64,000 bases of DNA from NCBI RefSeq assembly GCF_019097595.1, contig NC_080713.1:11313699-11377698 (forward strand), in the 5' to 3' direction. The position numbers were made by a program, and so were the translations under genes. Positions 1 to 64,000 of the stretch are shown here, piece by piece; position 1 is the first letter of the stretch, and every line of letters starts with the position of its first letter. Under the pieces are notes generated by a model, which had not been told where the DNA came from, did no database searches, and saw only the letters and a list, made by a program, of their open reading frames with translations. The stretch is from Hemibagrus wyckioides (Eukaryota; Chordata; Actinopteri; Siluriformes; Bagridae).

Positions 1-750
1 TGATGCTAATATAAAACATTCTGTAGGGAGAGCATATCTTGATATAAAATTCACAGATATATTATTTTTTATATTTCATCCTGCTATACGTTAAAAATGG
101 ATGAAAATCCTATTTACTATTTCAGAAAACCTGCGATGAACAATATAATATTCACATTTATTCAATCCAGCAAGATATTTGCATTTATTTGCCACTTAGT
201 GTTTAGACTGAAGCTACAATGCAAATGTAGCTAATGTAGCTGCTTGCTTAAACTATACCCACCGTAAACCCTCAGGAGTTGTTTTGTATTTTAAAGACTT
301 GTCTATGTGGCAACTGATGACACTGTTATCAATTATATAACACTGACACAGTGCTGAAAAAAGCAGTCATCTGCCATCTTAAATCCAGAATCACTATCTT
401 CCTTAGCACATTCTGTAATACTGAAATATCAGGTATGTGGTATAGTTTTCAAAGTTTTGAAGGCAAATTTGTATGTTAAATATGATTAGATGATAATATC
501 ATTCCATTTCATTTGTATTTTTTATTATAATTAACAATATTTTATTAAACATTATGCAAAAATATTATTAAGTCGAACAATGATTCTGAGGTGAGTGTGT
601 GATTTTTAGCTATATTAAACTTGAATACAAACCTAGGTATACAGACTCATTCATATATTTTGTCATAACCCTTCTTGTGATATTGAAAATACGTATTTAT
701 AGTCAATTTAAACCATTTTCGAGAAAAAAATTAATGGATGTACTGATAAA

Positions 751-751
<1 letters not shown>
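1..751. other. 3' flank, nothing recognised
   Basis: AT-rich single-copy-looking sequence. No coding frame, RNA gene or repeat family was recognised. Confidence 0.4.

Positions 752-793
<42 letters not shown>
752..793. repeat. (TA)n microsatellite
   Basis: About 21 TA units. It provides the TA target in which the adjoining Tc1-like element sits. Confidence 0.95.
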
Positions 794-796
<3 letters not shown>

Positions 797-1315
797 TACC
801 AGTCAAAAGTTTGGACACATCTTTTAATTCAGTGTTTTTTGTTTAGGGATTTATTGTCTACATTCTAGAACAATACTGGAGATTTCAAAATTATGAAATA
901 ACACACATGGACTTAAGTAATCCATATGTAATGACAAAAAACAGTCAGTTGTTATTTTAAGACACGAAGGTCAGGTGTTCTGGAACAGTTCTTGCAAGAA
1001 CAGTATTGTCAAGTGCATTTGCAAAACCCATCAAGCACCATGATGAAACTGGCTCACATGAAGACCATCCCAGTAAAGCAAGACCAAAACTTACCTCTGC
1101 TGTAGAGGAGAAGTTCATTTAGAGTTACCAGCCTCAGAAATCACCAATTAACAGCACCTCAGATTAGAGCCGTTATGAAGGCTTTACTTCAACTGTTCAA
1201 AGGACATTATTGTGTATTTCGGCCGCCTTCAGCATTGTTTTACGATGTAGAAAGAAATAAACATCAGGAAAGACCATGGAATTAGAAGATGTGTCCAAAC
1301 ATTTGACTGGTAGTG
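794..1315 (+). mobile_element. Tc1/mariner-like element, internally deleted
   Basis: The ends are inverted: CACTACCAGTCAAAAGTTTG at the left and CATTTGACTGGTAGTG at the right, both flanked by TA as Tc1/mariner insertions require. At about 520 bp it is a third of a full element. Remnants of the N-terminal transposase region remain (around 960-1170) with stops, and the catalytic part is missing. It is non-autonomous. Confidence 0.85.
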
Positions 1316-1317
1316 TA

Positions 1318-2857
1318 CATATATATAATTCTGAAAGCAAAAACAACAAAAATCACTTCTATAAAAGACTTCCAAATTCCAGATGTTTCTCATCATTCAT
1401 TGTTGGTCATCTTTTGAATCATTTGTTTAAACATTTTACATAATTAAATAAATGTAGACATGTTTTTTAATGTAATGTGACAGGATGTTGTATTCAAAGT
1501 TGCCTTTTGGTATTTAGCACCAAAGAAAAAGGAACTGTTTAGTGCAAACAATAAGTTTACACTGAAGTTTCGTCACACATCGTTAGCAGATCTGTATCAA
1601 AAACTGTCAATATTAAAGTGGAGTTAATGTAAGCCATACACTGCATATTGCATATAATTCACATTAACATATAATTGATATTAAATTCCTGCATTACAGC
1701 TGATTAAACACCATCTCGAACATCACGCTACACTCACCTGAAGTTTATATTTCCTGATCAGCTCATTAGTACATCCCTCTTTATCTCATTACACCTAACA
1801 TACTGCTGCCATATTCTCATGAAAGTGTATTCATCAGCTGATGTGCTGAATCAGAGGTTGAATCAGAACATAAATACTGGGAAACACTGATCTAATACAC
1901 ACTAATACACTCTAAAACACCTCAACACACACTGACACACTCAACAAAACCTGACTCAGTTCAAACTAGGGATATAGTGAGTATCTTCATGTCTGGTAAC
2001 ATGAGTAGGGTGATTGTCTAGCTCTCTGGTTCTGTACGTTTGTATTCTGTTTTAATTTTCCCTCTCTAACGAGCCGTTTACATCCTGATGAAGTGAGTGA
2101 GCTAACGCGTTGTAAAAACACAGTAATAAGCAATACATGAGAATTACAGGACCAGGACTAACATTAACATACCCTAACAAAGTTTAACCCAAACACACTG
2201 ATCCGGCTCTTCAGCTCTTTATTAGAACTGTATTTAGATTACCTATTTATATCACGATAATTGCTCAAGGTACTATATAGTTATTGTACTACAAATAATT
2301 GTGAACATTTGTGTTTGAGACTTTGAGTAGAATAAATTTGTGGATTTTTTTGTTAAGTACTTTTCATAATCTATTACTGAGACACTGGGAAATGTACTAT
2401 TATTATTATAATTGTTATAACTGCCACATGCCTATGCATTAACACATCGTTCATGAGGATAAATTAGGTGTGTTAGAGCAAGAAGACACTAGATCGTGCA
2501 GAAGGGCAACTAATGCAGTGGGACTGGGATCACTGACCTAACACCCTCCACCACTGACTCCCCCACTTTTAAAGATTTGCTTATTAACACACCCTTCATA
2601 ACACTTTGAACTTACAATATAGATCCTCATGAATTGTACATAAATTGAGCAGATCCTTTGAATCAGGTGTGTAAGAAGAAGAAAAGACGACCGTATAGGA
2701 CACTGTGGCACATCTCACTATTCTAATTACTTTTCTAGTTAAGTGAAACAATCATGACGCACTCATTTTGGATCACAGAGACCCCTCATTCTAACATAAG
2801 AAAATCAACAATCCACAAAGAATGATAGGCAAAGGAGATAGATGTACTAAGAAACAA
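1318..2857. other. 3' flank, nothing recognised
   Basis: AT-rich sequence with short irregular runs such as ACACACTGACACAC near 1900-1960. I see no coding or RNA feature. Confidence 0.4.
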
Positions 2858-4684
2858 TTTATTCTCATGCAGTGCCTGAATACTGCAACAGTTTAAGAAA
2901 AATACAGATGTGCACATTTAACACACAAAAAACACACACACACACGCATGAGCGTGACACAAGGAAGACTACGGGGTTTAAAATCAAATGCCTGAGTTCT
3001 CATTACCTGGATGACGTAAGCACACACACGCGGCTTATTGTTCCAGTCTGAACATACAATACGGTGGACTTTAGGGAGACACAGACAAGACATTTTTGTC
3101 CCTGCAAACACTGAAACAGGAAGTAATGACCTTTGTAAGGAATCCAGTCACTTCCTTATTCCACTGAAACAGGAAAAGGGCATTTTGTTAATGCTGTGGC
3201 TTATTCTCATAAAATAAAGAGAGCAAAAATACACACCTCTGTTCCAATCCTGTTTTTAATGCGCCCATAACATCTTCCCTGTCCCTGGCTGCTGAGTGAT
3301 GCTTTTTAGATGACCTTTAAAATGAGGGATTGAATCAAAAACAATGCAGACTTCAGGGTGACAATTTACCCAGAGGGCATTACTGCACTCTTTGACACAA
3401 TTTCTTTCTTTTTTTTTGCCTTTTTTTTTTGCTTTTTTTTCTCCAAAATGGTGGATAAACTGTTGGTAAGTGTAAACTATAAAACTGTAAACTCTAACAT
3501 TTGATTGTCTGTGTTTAGATTTTTACCCCTCTAATTCATTTATCTATACATGACATCTAAGGGAATACCATTACTTTACTCTGCTAGCCAGTTAGCTGTC
3601 AGCATGTTAGCTGGTCACTTGACACCTTTAACTATAACTTAGCATGATTTAGACAAGAAAATAAATAAATCATAGAAACTGTAAAGAAAATGATTAAATT
3701 ATAGTCTTATCAGGTAGTTATCTAGTCAAGAAAATTGTGCACAGTATGAGACAGAGACTGTACATTTCCAAGAAAACCAGGCTACTCTTTCTCCATCTCT
3801 CACTGGTTAGCAAACCAGCTAGTTAGCACACTTACAACTTAGCAAACTATTCTGACTCTGCATAGAGTGTAACACTCTATTGTAAATCTCCAAGAAAATC
3901 ACAGCTACACTGTCCTCGCTGCTGAAGGAAAGCGCGACCTTCACACTTCTGCCACCCGCACGGTGCAAATGCACACTCATTATGTGATGTTTACGAGGGC
4001 GTTAAAAGCAGTATTGGAAGGCAGATTTCAGGCTTTTACAGTCTCCTGCATGGTTATGTCTTTACTTAACTTTATTTCATACATACCTTTAGTTTTTCAG
4101 TCTGTAAATTTAAGCCGATATATAATACATGCTTGATAATCACACAATCAGTGCTGTTATGGTGTACAAAGTGTCAAGAAGATTAAAAAAAAAACATTAA
4201 ATAAGTTACTTATATAAAAGAGCAAATGAACTTTTGGCATATTTCCATTCTCCTCAGTTGGTAAGATATGACTAAACACTGATCTGAACAAGTTTAAAAA
4301 TGTCTAGCAGTAGCATGTCAAAGTGATTATAAGATTATAACACAAGTCCAGGTGCTTTAACTTACAGCTACTAGACATTTTATAATAACTGAAAACATTC
4401 ATAAACAGATGTAGAAATTAGAAATAACTATAATGAGCTCAGTGTAACATCTCTTGGATTAATCTTTGTTTGGCCTCTCAGTGAACTGCTCTTCAGGTAC
4501 GGAAAATCTCCAGTGGCCACCAGGAGTTGCTTCAATACTTCAGGGTATAAATCCATTCGGACGGCAGAAATCAGGATGGAGAGAAAGATGCAGCATATTT
4601 TCCCTTTCTCTTCAATTTTAGTGTCACATCAGACTCCTAGTTGCTGCAGTAGAACACAATGCAAACTGTCAGTAAGTTGCATCT
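2858..4684 (-). other. sptbn4: probable sptbn4 3' UTR with candidate poly(A) signals
   Basis: Sequence just past the stop has no ORF or recognisable repeat family. AATAAA on the minus strand occurs at 4071-4076 and 2858-2863 and could end the transcript. In DNA this AT-rich the hexamer is common by chance, so the end point is uncertain. Confidence 0.35.
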
Positions 4685-56867
<52,183 letters not shown>

Positions 56868-56890
56868 TGTGCCTGTTTCCCCAAAAAACC
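56868..56890 (-). other. sptbn4: sptbn4 5' UTR part of exon 1
   Basis: 23 nt between the start codon and the inferred acceptor TATTCTCTACAG. There is no stop or ATG in it. The acceptor is inferred from sequence only. Confidence 0.55.
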
Positions 56891-57514
56891 CTGTAGAGAA
56901 TACACAGAATGATTCAAAAACAGAAAATTATTATATAAGAAAATATTTTAACTGATGTTATTTACTTAGATTTATTGAAGGGAAAAATTTTATGCTACAA
57001 CATTTAATGACGTTTTAGACAACTGGATGCTTCCAACTTCCAACTCTTACTTTCATTCTGTCCAAAATGTCACTCTCTTAATTTTGGGCCAAAGTGCATT
57101 CTTTAGAAACTAAACATACTACATAAGTCCGCAAGACAGATGACAGGACAAGACAGTGCAGACAAACAAGACATAACGCCGACTCTTGTGCAAAAAAAAC
57201 AGTGTTAACAGTGGGTGCAAAGATGGATAGAAACAGGTTAGGACAGTGAATATATCAGCAGAAGTAACAGAAGTAATTAAGTTAAAACAGAAACATTTAA
57301 TTAAAGTGACCAAGTAAACAGTTAAAGATTTAATGCTAGCTAACATTAAGTGTAGAACCAATTATTGGATCACTGAAACATCATATCTCAAGACCCAATA
57401 GGTAGCAATTTACACCTTTGCTAATGAAATTTAAAGGCACAATTTTAAATTTCTCAAAACAAAAGCAGAATGAATATTGGTTTTATGTGGAAGAAATCTT
57501 GGGCAATATACACA

Positions 57515-58063
57515 GACCAGGCATAACATTATGATAATATTGTTAACCTAATATTGTGTTGGTCACCCTTTTGCTGCCAAAACAGCCCTGGCCCATCATG
57601 TTCTCTGTATTCTGACACCTTTCTATCAGAACCAGCATTAACTTCATCAGTAATCTGAGCAACAGTAGCTCATCTGTTGGATCAGATAAAATGGGCCAGC
57701 CTTCTCTCCCCACATGTATCAATAAGCCTTAGCCGCCTATGAAACCTGTCAACGGTTCACCACTGTTCCTTCCTTGGACCAGTTTTGATAGATACTGACC
57801 ACTGCAGACTGGGAACACCCCACAAGAGCTGCAGTTTTGGAGATGCTCTGATCCAGTCGTCTAGCCATCACAATTTGGCCCTTCATCAAACTTGCTCAAA
57901 TCCTTACGCTTGTCCATTTTTCCAGCTTCTAACACATCAACTTTGAGGACAAAATGTTCACTTGCTGCCTAATATATCCCACCCACTAACAGGTGCCATG
58001 ATGAGGAGATAATCAGTGTTATTCACTTCACCTCTCAGTGTTCATAATGTTATAGCTGATCGG
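57515..58063 (-). mobile_element. Tc1/mariner deletion derivative, upstream flank
   Basis: Read on the minus strand, CGATCAGCTATAACATTATG opens and ATCATAATGTTATGCCTGG closes. The 5' transposase part (GTGAACCGTTGACAGGTTTC, GCTACTGTTGCTCAGATTAC) is kept. The middle is deleted at a different point from 16651 and 46851. Confidence 0.85.
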
Positions 58064-58224
58064 TGAATGTATAACTAAATAATATATTCATATATACTGT
58101 AGAACATTGGAAATATTATAGGGATGGAGTAAAGGGATTGGGACTTCTAAAGATGGTTTGATATTACAGTAAAATTAACCAAAAAAAATTTATAAAATAA
58201 AAATATTACAGTTATGCTATGACT

Positions 58225-58312
58225 GGGTAACAATTACACATTTCGTTGCCTTGTACTCATGTGCAATGACAATAAAGTTGAATCTAATCTGATCTAATCT
58301 AATCTAATTTAC
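58225..58312 (+). mobile_element. retroposon 3' tail with (ATCTA)n
   Basis: CTTGTACTCATGTGCAATGA then CAATAAAGTTGAATCTAATC with five ATCTA-type units, a common 3' end of fish retroposons. Confidence 0.6.
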
Positions 58313-58577
58313 TCCATTCTCTTCTGAAAAGTATGTGTGAGAACAATGCCTAAATGGATTTATTTCTTAGTATTCACTACTATTTACTTTTCTCTTAAAA
58401 TGAGGTCAGAACTATCTTTTATCCAATTTGCTCTGTATCGTGACTATAAATGTCAGATGTTATTATTTTAATTAGTATTTTTTATGTTATATATTGATAA
58501 CAAATCATGTTTAATGTTTAATCAAGTTTAATCATGTCTAATGAATTTTGATTTTCATAGTAATCTAAATAAGCAGT

Positions 58578-58615
58578 GTATATATATATATATATATATA
58601 CACTGTGTGTGTGTG
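58578..58615. repeat. (TA)n(GT)n microsatellite
   Basis: About 11 TA units flanked by CAGTG and CACTG, so the whole can fold back, then GT units. Confidence 0.93.
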
Positions 58616-59352
58616 TTCATTGTTATGAGAGATTAGAGCACATTCCCCTCCCCCAAGTCTGAAATACCCCAACTCCCATCCCCCAGTAATCATCACACAC
58701 ACACATTTTGCTTTGTCCCTCTTCAGACCCTTTCAGAATCTGACCTACAACATCATATTATAGGCTACATTTGGAAATATATCAGTTCCATTATGTTAAA
58801 GAAAAAAAACTCCACTATAAATAAATACCACTACTACTACTACTAATAATAATAATGTTACCATTAAATAATAATACATTATAATAGTGTTGCCATTAAA
58901 ATGTATTCAGATAAAAAGCTTCAGCTTAAACTTTGCATGTTAGGTATATGATTGTGGTTTTGTGAACCCATATAACTGCCAGGAAGCAATGTTTAAACTC
59001 CCGAATTCCACTTTTGGCATGTGGGAATGCATGCTGAAATACATAACCAACATTCTGTTTCACTGTCCTAACCACCAGGGCTGGTATGTAACACCTGAAT
59101 AATATCTGCCAACAATTTCATAGGTAACAAAAAGTGTGTAGAGATGATAGAGATGACTACTGCATCCACACAACTAGGCGGGTGATGCTAAATTGAGGCT
59201 CATTAGATGATGTTATTCCTAGAGATGTATGTTACAGTCAGGGTTGGGCATCCACTCTGTCTACAGACTAAGGTAATGATGTCCACCTCCCAGTGGGCTA
59301 ACATTTGTAAGTATAGGATGCCTTCTCACCATCAACAGCAAATATACAGTTT

Positions 59353-59957
59353 GACTAAAGCCACATTCACACCTGCCATGTCCTGTGCCATGTCCTGTGT
59401 GATTGGATCACAAGTGGACAGCTGAGGCATACAGTTCTTCACATCTGGTATTATGAATGTGTTTCCAGTGGCCACTGGAGAAAGGCTGTCATGGACATTT
59501 ATGATATCACTCCTCTGTCGCATTAGAAATGTCCCACGAAACATATCTCATGGACCTGTATGGACAATTTCAATCATTTTAATTGTGTGGTCAGGTAAAA
59601 AATTAAAGTAAATAAATAAATAAATAAATAAATACATGAGTGCTGATATGATAAATGAAGCTTTGAAAAGTAGCTGTTATCAGATCTGTTGTTATAGCAT
59701 CTTCTTTGTCCATTAGCCAAGCAGCAGCGAGCTGTACAGTTCAGCATGATTTCCAAACAGTCCCACAACGATTATATATTTCTGGCAATGAGACAGTCAA
59801 TTAGTTGCCCCCCCCTACACTGCTGTTTGTGGTGAATCGAGAAGCATTCACATAGCTGCCATATGTGTCCTAGACCACCTTCAAATGTGGTTTGAATGAA
59901 CAGATCACAGTACATCTGATCACCCAAGAGGCATGTTAATGCTAGGTGTGAATAGGA
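59353..59957. mobile_element. possible fold-back DNA element
   Basis: CACATTCACACCTGCCATG with GTGATTGGATCACAAGTGGA at the left is mirrored by GATCACCCAAGAGGCATG and TAGGTGTGAATAGG at the right. Similar paired ends occur in fish non-autonomous elements as I recall them. A (TAAA)n tract at 59611-59634 and unrelated sequence lie between. Confidence 0.45.
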
Positions 59958-62900
59958 ACAAGTGGCTCCCATCTAGTCTGAATGAGAGCACAGGACTCTG
60001 CCGATGTACCCTCCATGAAAGCAAGGTCAATATTCTGATTCACAAGGTAATATTATCTTGGGCAGAAACCTTGATTCATCCTCAAGGTCATTCTAGGCAA
60101 AGTAAGTATACAAGGTAAGCTTATGCCCAGAGCATACCACTCCCAATTCCCCTTAGCTGAAGTGATTGTCAGCTGGAAGCCAATTGCAAAGATACCCAAT
60201 TTACTCATAAGCAGAAGGGTTCAACAATCAAGGGCACATGGCTGATGGTACCACTTTGTCCCACTTTAGGTTCTTGCATTTATAACAAGAAGTTCTTGCA
60301 TTTATGACTGTTTCCTAGATTTACAGATTGTAGTCCACAGTTGGCAATTCAGTCCTAAAGGTCAGACATACAACATAAAACAGCCAATTTATCTTTAGTC
60401 TCCTAGTTGCCATGGTTTTCCAGGTAGTGCCAGGCTGGCATTATATGGCAATCACTGTCATCTTTTTACTGGGCTTAAATTATTTGATGTGTGCAAAGAA
60501 AACAGCAAAAAACACTGGCACTGTCCTATTTTATGTAAATCAAATATATGACAGCCACAGCACCACATTAAGTATTACAGAATGGCACCAGAACTAATAA
60601 AATACAGATTAAATTTCACCATGGAGGAAAAAAATAAGCTCCCCTAGCTTTCCTCACTCCCATTTGCTGTATTCACATCACTTTGTGGTGCTAATGCTCA
60701 CTCTGCCTCCTGTCACTACAGACTGAAAGTTTTTATTGAAAAGGAAGTGCTGCTCCTGATGTCAATGAGTATCTTATATATTGAAGGTGATCAAGCTCCA
60801 GAGATTATTAGTTGCCAACAGGGTAAGAAAATGCTGCTTGAAAAAGCACCCACGTTACTAGTACACATCCAAAAAGCAGGACTTGTAATGCTTATCCATT
60901 AAATGAAAAAAAAAAAAGCATCAACCATTGTTTTCCATGGCACTAGAAGCATTAAATTAAGTATTCCACAGGATATACTTATCCTGTGGAATCGGATCGG
61001 TCCTGTGGCTGAATGGGCCAAATGTTGTTTAATAAATTCTTGAGCCTCATCTCAGTACAGTTGATGAGGGCCAGTCAAATGCTTACTCTGCCCAAAGGTA
61101 GCATAAAGCAAGTGGGAACCCTGTAGCCTTTGAACGATGGGATAGAGGTGTGTCATCCTAAAGGCATAATGGTTTTTGCTGGCTTTGTGATTCTGCAGCC
61201 TCCTACCTAGAGCTTCTTTGGAAGCAGGTCCAAAGAGTGACCCCTAAACACAAAGCTTTGTCTGCTAGGCTGTTTTCCACATCAGGCAGGGTGGACTGTG
61301 CAAACCATACCTGATGATGTATATAAACCAAGCTGGCACCAGGATGTGGGATGATGTGAGTTATATTGCACCATTCAAGCCTGCAACAGCCACACCCATC
61401 TTCAGGGAGGCCTTGATTTGTGCCTATCATAGGTGCATCCAAGCTGGCAAAGGCAGAACTACAACCCTCCTCATCAGACAATGCAGACAGGCAAAGTTGA
61501 AAATGGAGGCTCACTGTTTAGTAAGAATCCTCCACATGCAGCTCGTCTAATATAAGGATGAGAAGGATGACTGATGACTCAACAATAGAGAGGGGTTCTG
61601 TTGAGAAATGAAAGCCTCAGAATTACACAGTCTCAGCTCCTGGATCATTGATTTCTGTGGAGCCATGCATTCTGCTAAATTCATTCATCCATCTAGAGAC
61701 TGCATTAAGCTGGACTGCTACCTTGTGTCATTCAGCCCATGGGAACCTCCAAAAAATAATATTAAAATGGCCAGTAGTATAGTACTTCTTAATATTTTTG
61801 TACTATCTATAATTCAGACAAGGCCCATGGCATAGCTACCTCCCACTATTAACATGCACTACTGTATAGCACTCACATCTCACAGAGCTGACACACTGGT
61901 GAGAAATGAATACATTCTGCTGTGTCTGATGCAAAAGACACATGTTGTGTTTAGTTTAGTGTGATTTAGTCATTAACTACAGACTGACTGGTGTTCCCCA
62001 CAGCAGTGACTAGTGAATGTATCAGTTCAATGGACTAGTCTATGCAACAGCAGATATATATATATATATATTTATTTATTTATCAAAATAATTTGTATAG
62101 CATTTGTTTATAGCTTTTCAAAGACTCACAAATATGCTGACGAGGCCCATTCAGATTAAGTTAAACAGCACTAACCTAGAGTGCAACTCAGACTACTTTC
62201 TGAGCTTCTTGCTTTTCTTGTCAGTCATTGGTGGACTTGAGCATTTATGACCAGCAAGCTGTTTACACTGAATGGGCCAGATTCAGCTCAGAGCGTGGAT
62301 CCAAGTCTGTTATCAAAGCACATGGTGAAGCAATGTCCAAGTCACACAGCTTTTTTGAGATGGTCAATACTAAGGAAATGAACACATAGCTTGTATCCAC
62401 CATTGTTTTCACTAGACACTGACAAAATGAATACAAATCCTGTAGCATGACTACCCACATGGACTATCAGACAGTATCACACAAGGGTAAACCCACTTGG
62501 GTAAAGCTAAAGGGAACCACAGAGATGACTACTATTGAACAAATAATGCTTGTAATCTAAGAAGAAAATCACACTCACCTAAACAGAAAAAAGAGAAGAC
62601 TCTTTTTAACTTCGGAGGAAGGAATACCTATAAATCTAATTACAGTGAAAATCACCGTAGCAGATAGCACCATACCAATTCATGATACCTCACAGATGAG
62701 AGGAAGAACAAGATTGATTGGCTGATGTACGACAAAAGCTTTTATGCTTTGTTCCATAATCTTGGCAAGCATGTACATGTTGTATTGGATGTTACAAATT
62801 CTCTATTACAACTTAAGCTGAGAAAGGCCGCTTTCTGAAACTGATTTTTGTTTTACTAATTGTCAGTTTACTTACACATTATTTTCTATAATACAGCTAT

Positions 62901-64000
62901 ACATTTTATTACAAAATGCCATTATTATAACAATATTTATTGGTCATAGCCTGCAACAAATTTGATAGACCTGGTGTGAAGCTGGCACAGGGAAAATTGT
63001 TGGCTGCCCTGACCATGCAATATTATGTTTGATTATGATTTGATGGTGGCAATAGTGATAGGCAGAACAGTGCAAACTATGTGTTATGATGTGTAGAATT
63101 ACCATCAGTGTGTATATATGGGATTCAGAGCAAACAAGCCCAAACAAGCTCCTAAACCTAAACCAAGATTTCAAGATTTTTGAATAGTTCACCTTACCTA
63201 AATCACAGCAGGTAAAACCCTTACACCATGTTGTAATGAAAGGTCTTAAAAAAATAAATGTAGCAATATAATATATTTTAGGCTGAGCTACTTAGCACTC
63301 CAGGTTCTAGACACAGGAAAATAAAACAGTGATGACACCCTCCCCAAAACTGAAGTATTCAGCTGAAGGACAAACCACGAGAGTCTTGAAATCATTATTT
63401 ATCAGTGTCTTTAATACTCATCCAAATATGTTAAAATATCATATAATGCAGCAAATCCAATAGAGAAGCAAACTACAGCGCTGTGTGTTTTTATCCAATT
63501 TCTTTAGCCAAATTCAGCTCCTGGATGGACAAATCCCTACAGACACTCATGTGTTCACTCTTCTGACACACAAAATTTAGCAAAAAATGCCATGAATCAG
63601 GATTCTTATTTGAGGTAAAAATGTGCGGTTATGCTCCACAACTGGAACTTACTCCACTGGGTTAACAGCTACATGGGTGGTTTCATGAAAGTTGCCATTT
63701 CCCTTTATAGACAGGGAAATTTTAAATAAATAAATAACAGCAATACCTTAAAATAGTACTGACAAACAACAGTTCAAACGTCAAGCTCACTGCTTGAACG
63801 TCAAGAGGATATTAAATAGATTATAAGGTAATACAATAAACAGTAATAATTTAATTATCTAATTTGTGATGGCAAAAATATTAATGAGTGAAATTCATCT
63901 TTATGATATATGAGATTTTAACCTGGTGTGTTATGCTAATAGCTTCAGGCCCTCACACTTATGGAACCAACACACTGTTTTTCAGACACACACACACACA
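59958..64000. other. upstream flank, no gene identified
   Basis: Several short frames exist, including both strands at 61203-61550, but none shows a known domain. 61000-61560 is less AT-rich than its surroundings and could be an old element. A (TA)n tract is at 62053-62071 and CA units begin at 63983. The sptbn4 promoter may lie here or beyond the window. Confidence 0.4.

Noticed and set aside
4071..4076. A firm poly(A) signal for sptbn4
   Set aside because: AATAAA is frequent by chance in this AT-rich flank, so it is listed only as a candidate within the 3' UTR note.

Overview
This window is teleost fish genomic DNA. It is AT-rich, its genes are split by introns, and it is packed with fish-type Tc1/mariner relics, tRNA-derived SINEs and microsatellites. 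The SINE types and L2-like tails look otophysan, possibly catfish, but that guess rests on memory of repeat families and is weak.

One protein-coding gene dominates the window. It lies on the minus strand, from the ATG at 56867 down to the stop at 4685. I identify it as sptbn4 (beta-IV spectrin). I could trace 36 coding exons. All introns read GT-AG and every exon phase joins, giving 7,692 nt of coding sequence and 2,563 residues. That is within a residue or two of the human SPTBN4 length as I recall it. The order is two calponin-homology (CH) domains (actin binding, exons 1-7), 17 spectrin repeats (exons 8-30), a beta-IV-specific linker with repeated ERQ-x-S motifs and a basic proline-rich stretch (exons 31-33), a PH domain (exons 33-36), and a lysine-rich C-terminus. 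The first coding exon seems to have an upstream splice acceptor, so the main promoter and 5' non-coding exon(s) lie further right and were not located.

By region: 1-4684 is 3' flank and probable 3' UTR with one Tc1-like element. 4685-15862 holds exons 36-24 (PH domain, linker, repeats 15-17). 16052-28520 holds exons 23-18, with two large transposon-filled introns. 28521-33844 is a 5.3 kb intron holding an old LINE and a possible internal promoter. 33845-45209 holds exons 17-13. 46573-56867 holds exons 12-1. 56891-64000 is upstream flank with a Tc1 deletion derivative, a fold-back element and unassigned sequence.

Beta-IV spectrin forms the submembrane scaffold, with ankyrin-G, that clusters sodium and potassium channels at axon initial segments and nodes of Ranvier. 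No second gene was found. The most useful leads are candidate internal regulatory sequence in introns 17 and 18, a TG repeat next to the exon 17 donor, a NAGNAG acceptor in the PH domain, and several unusual fold-back or permuted repeats. I found no convincing undescribed multi-gene system.
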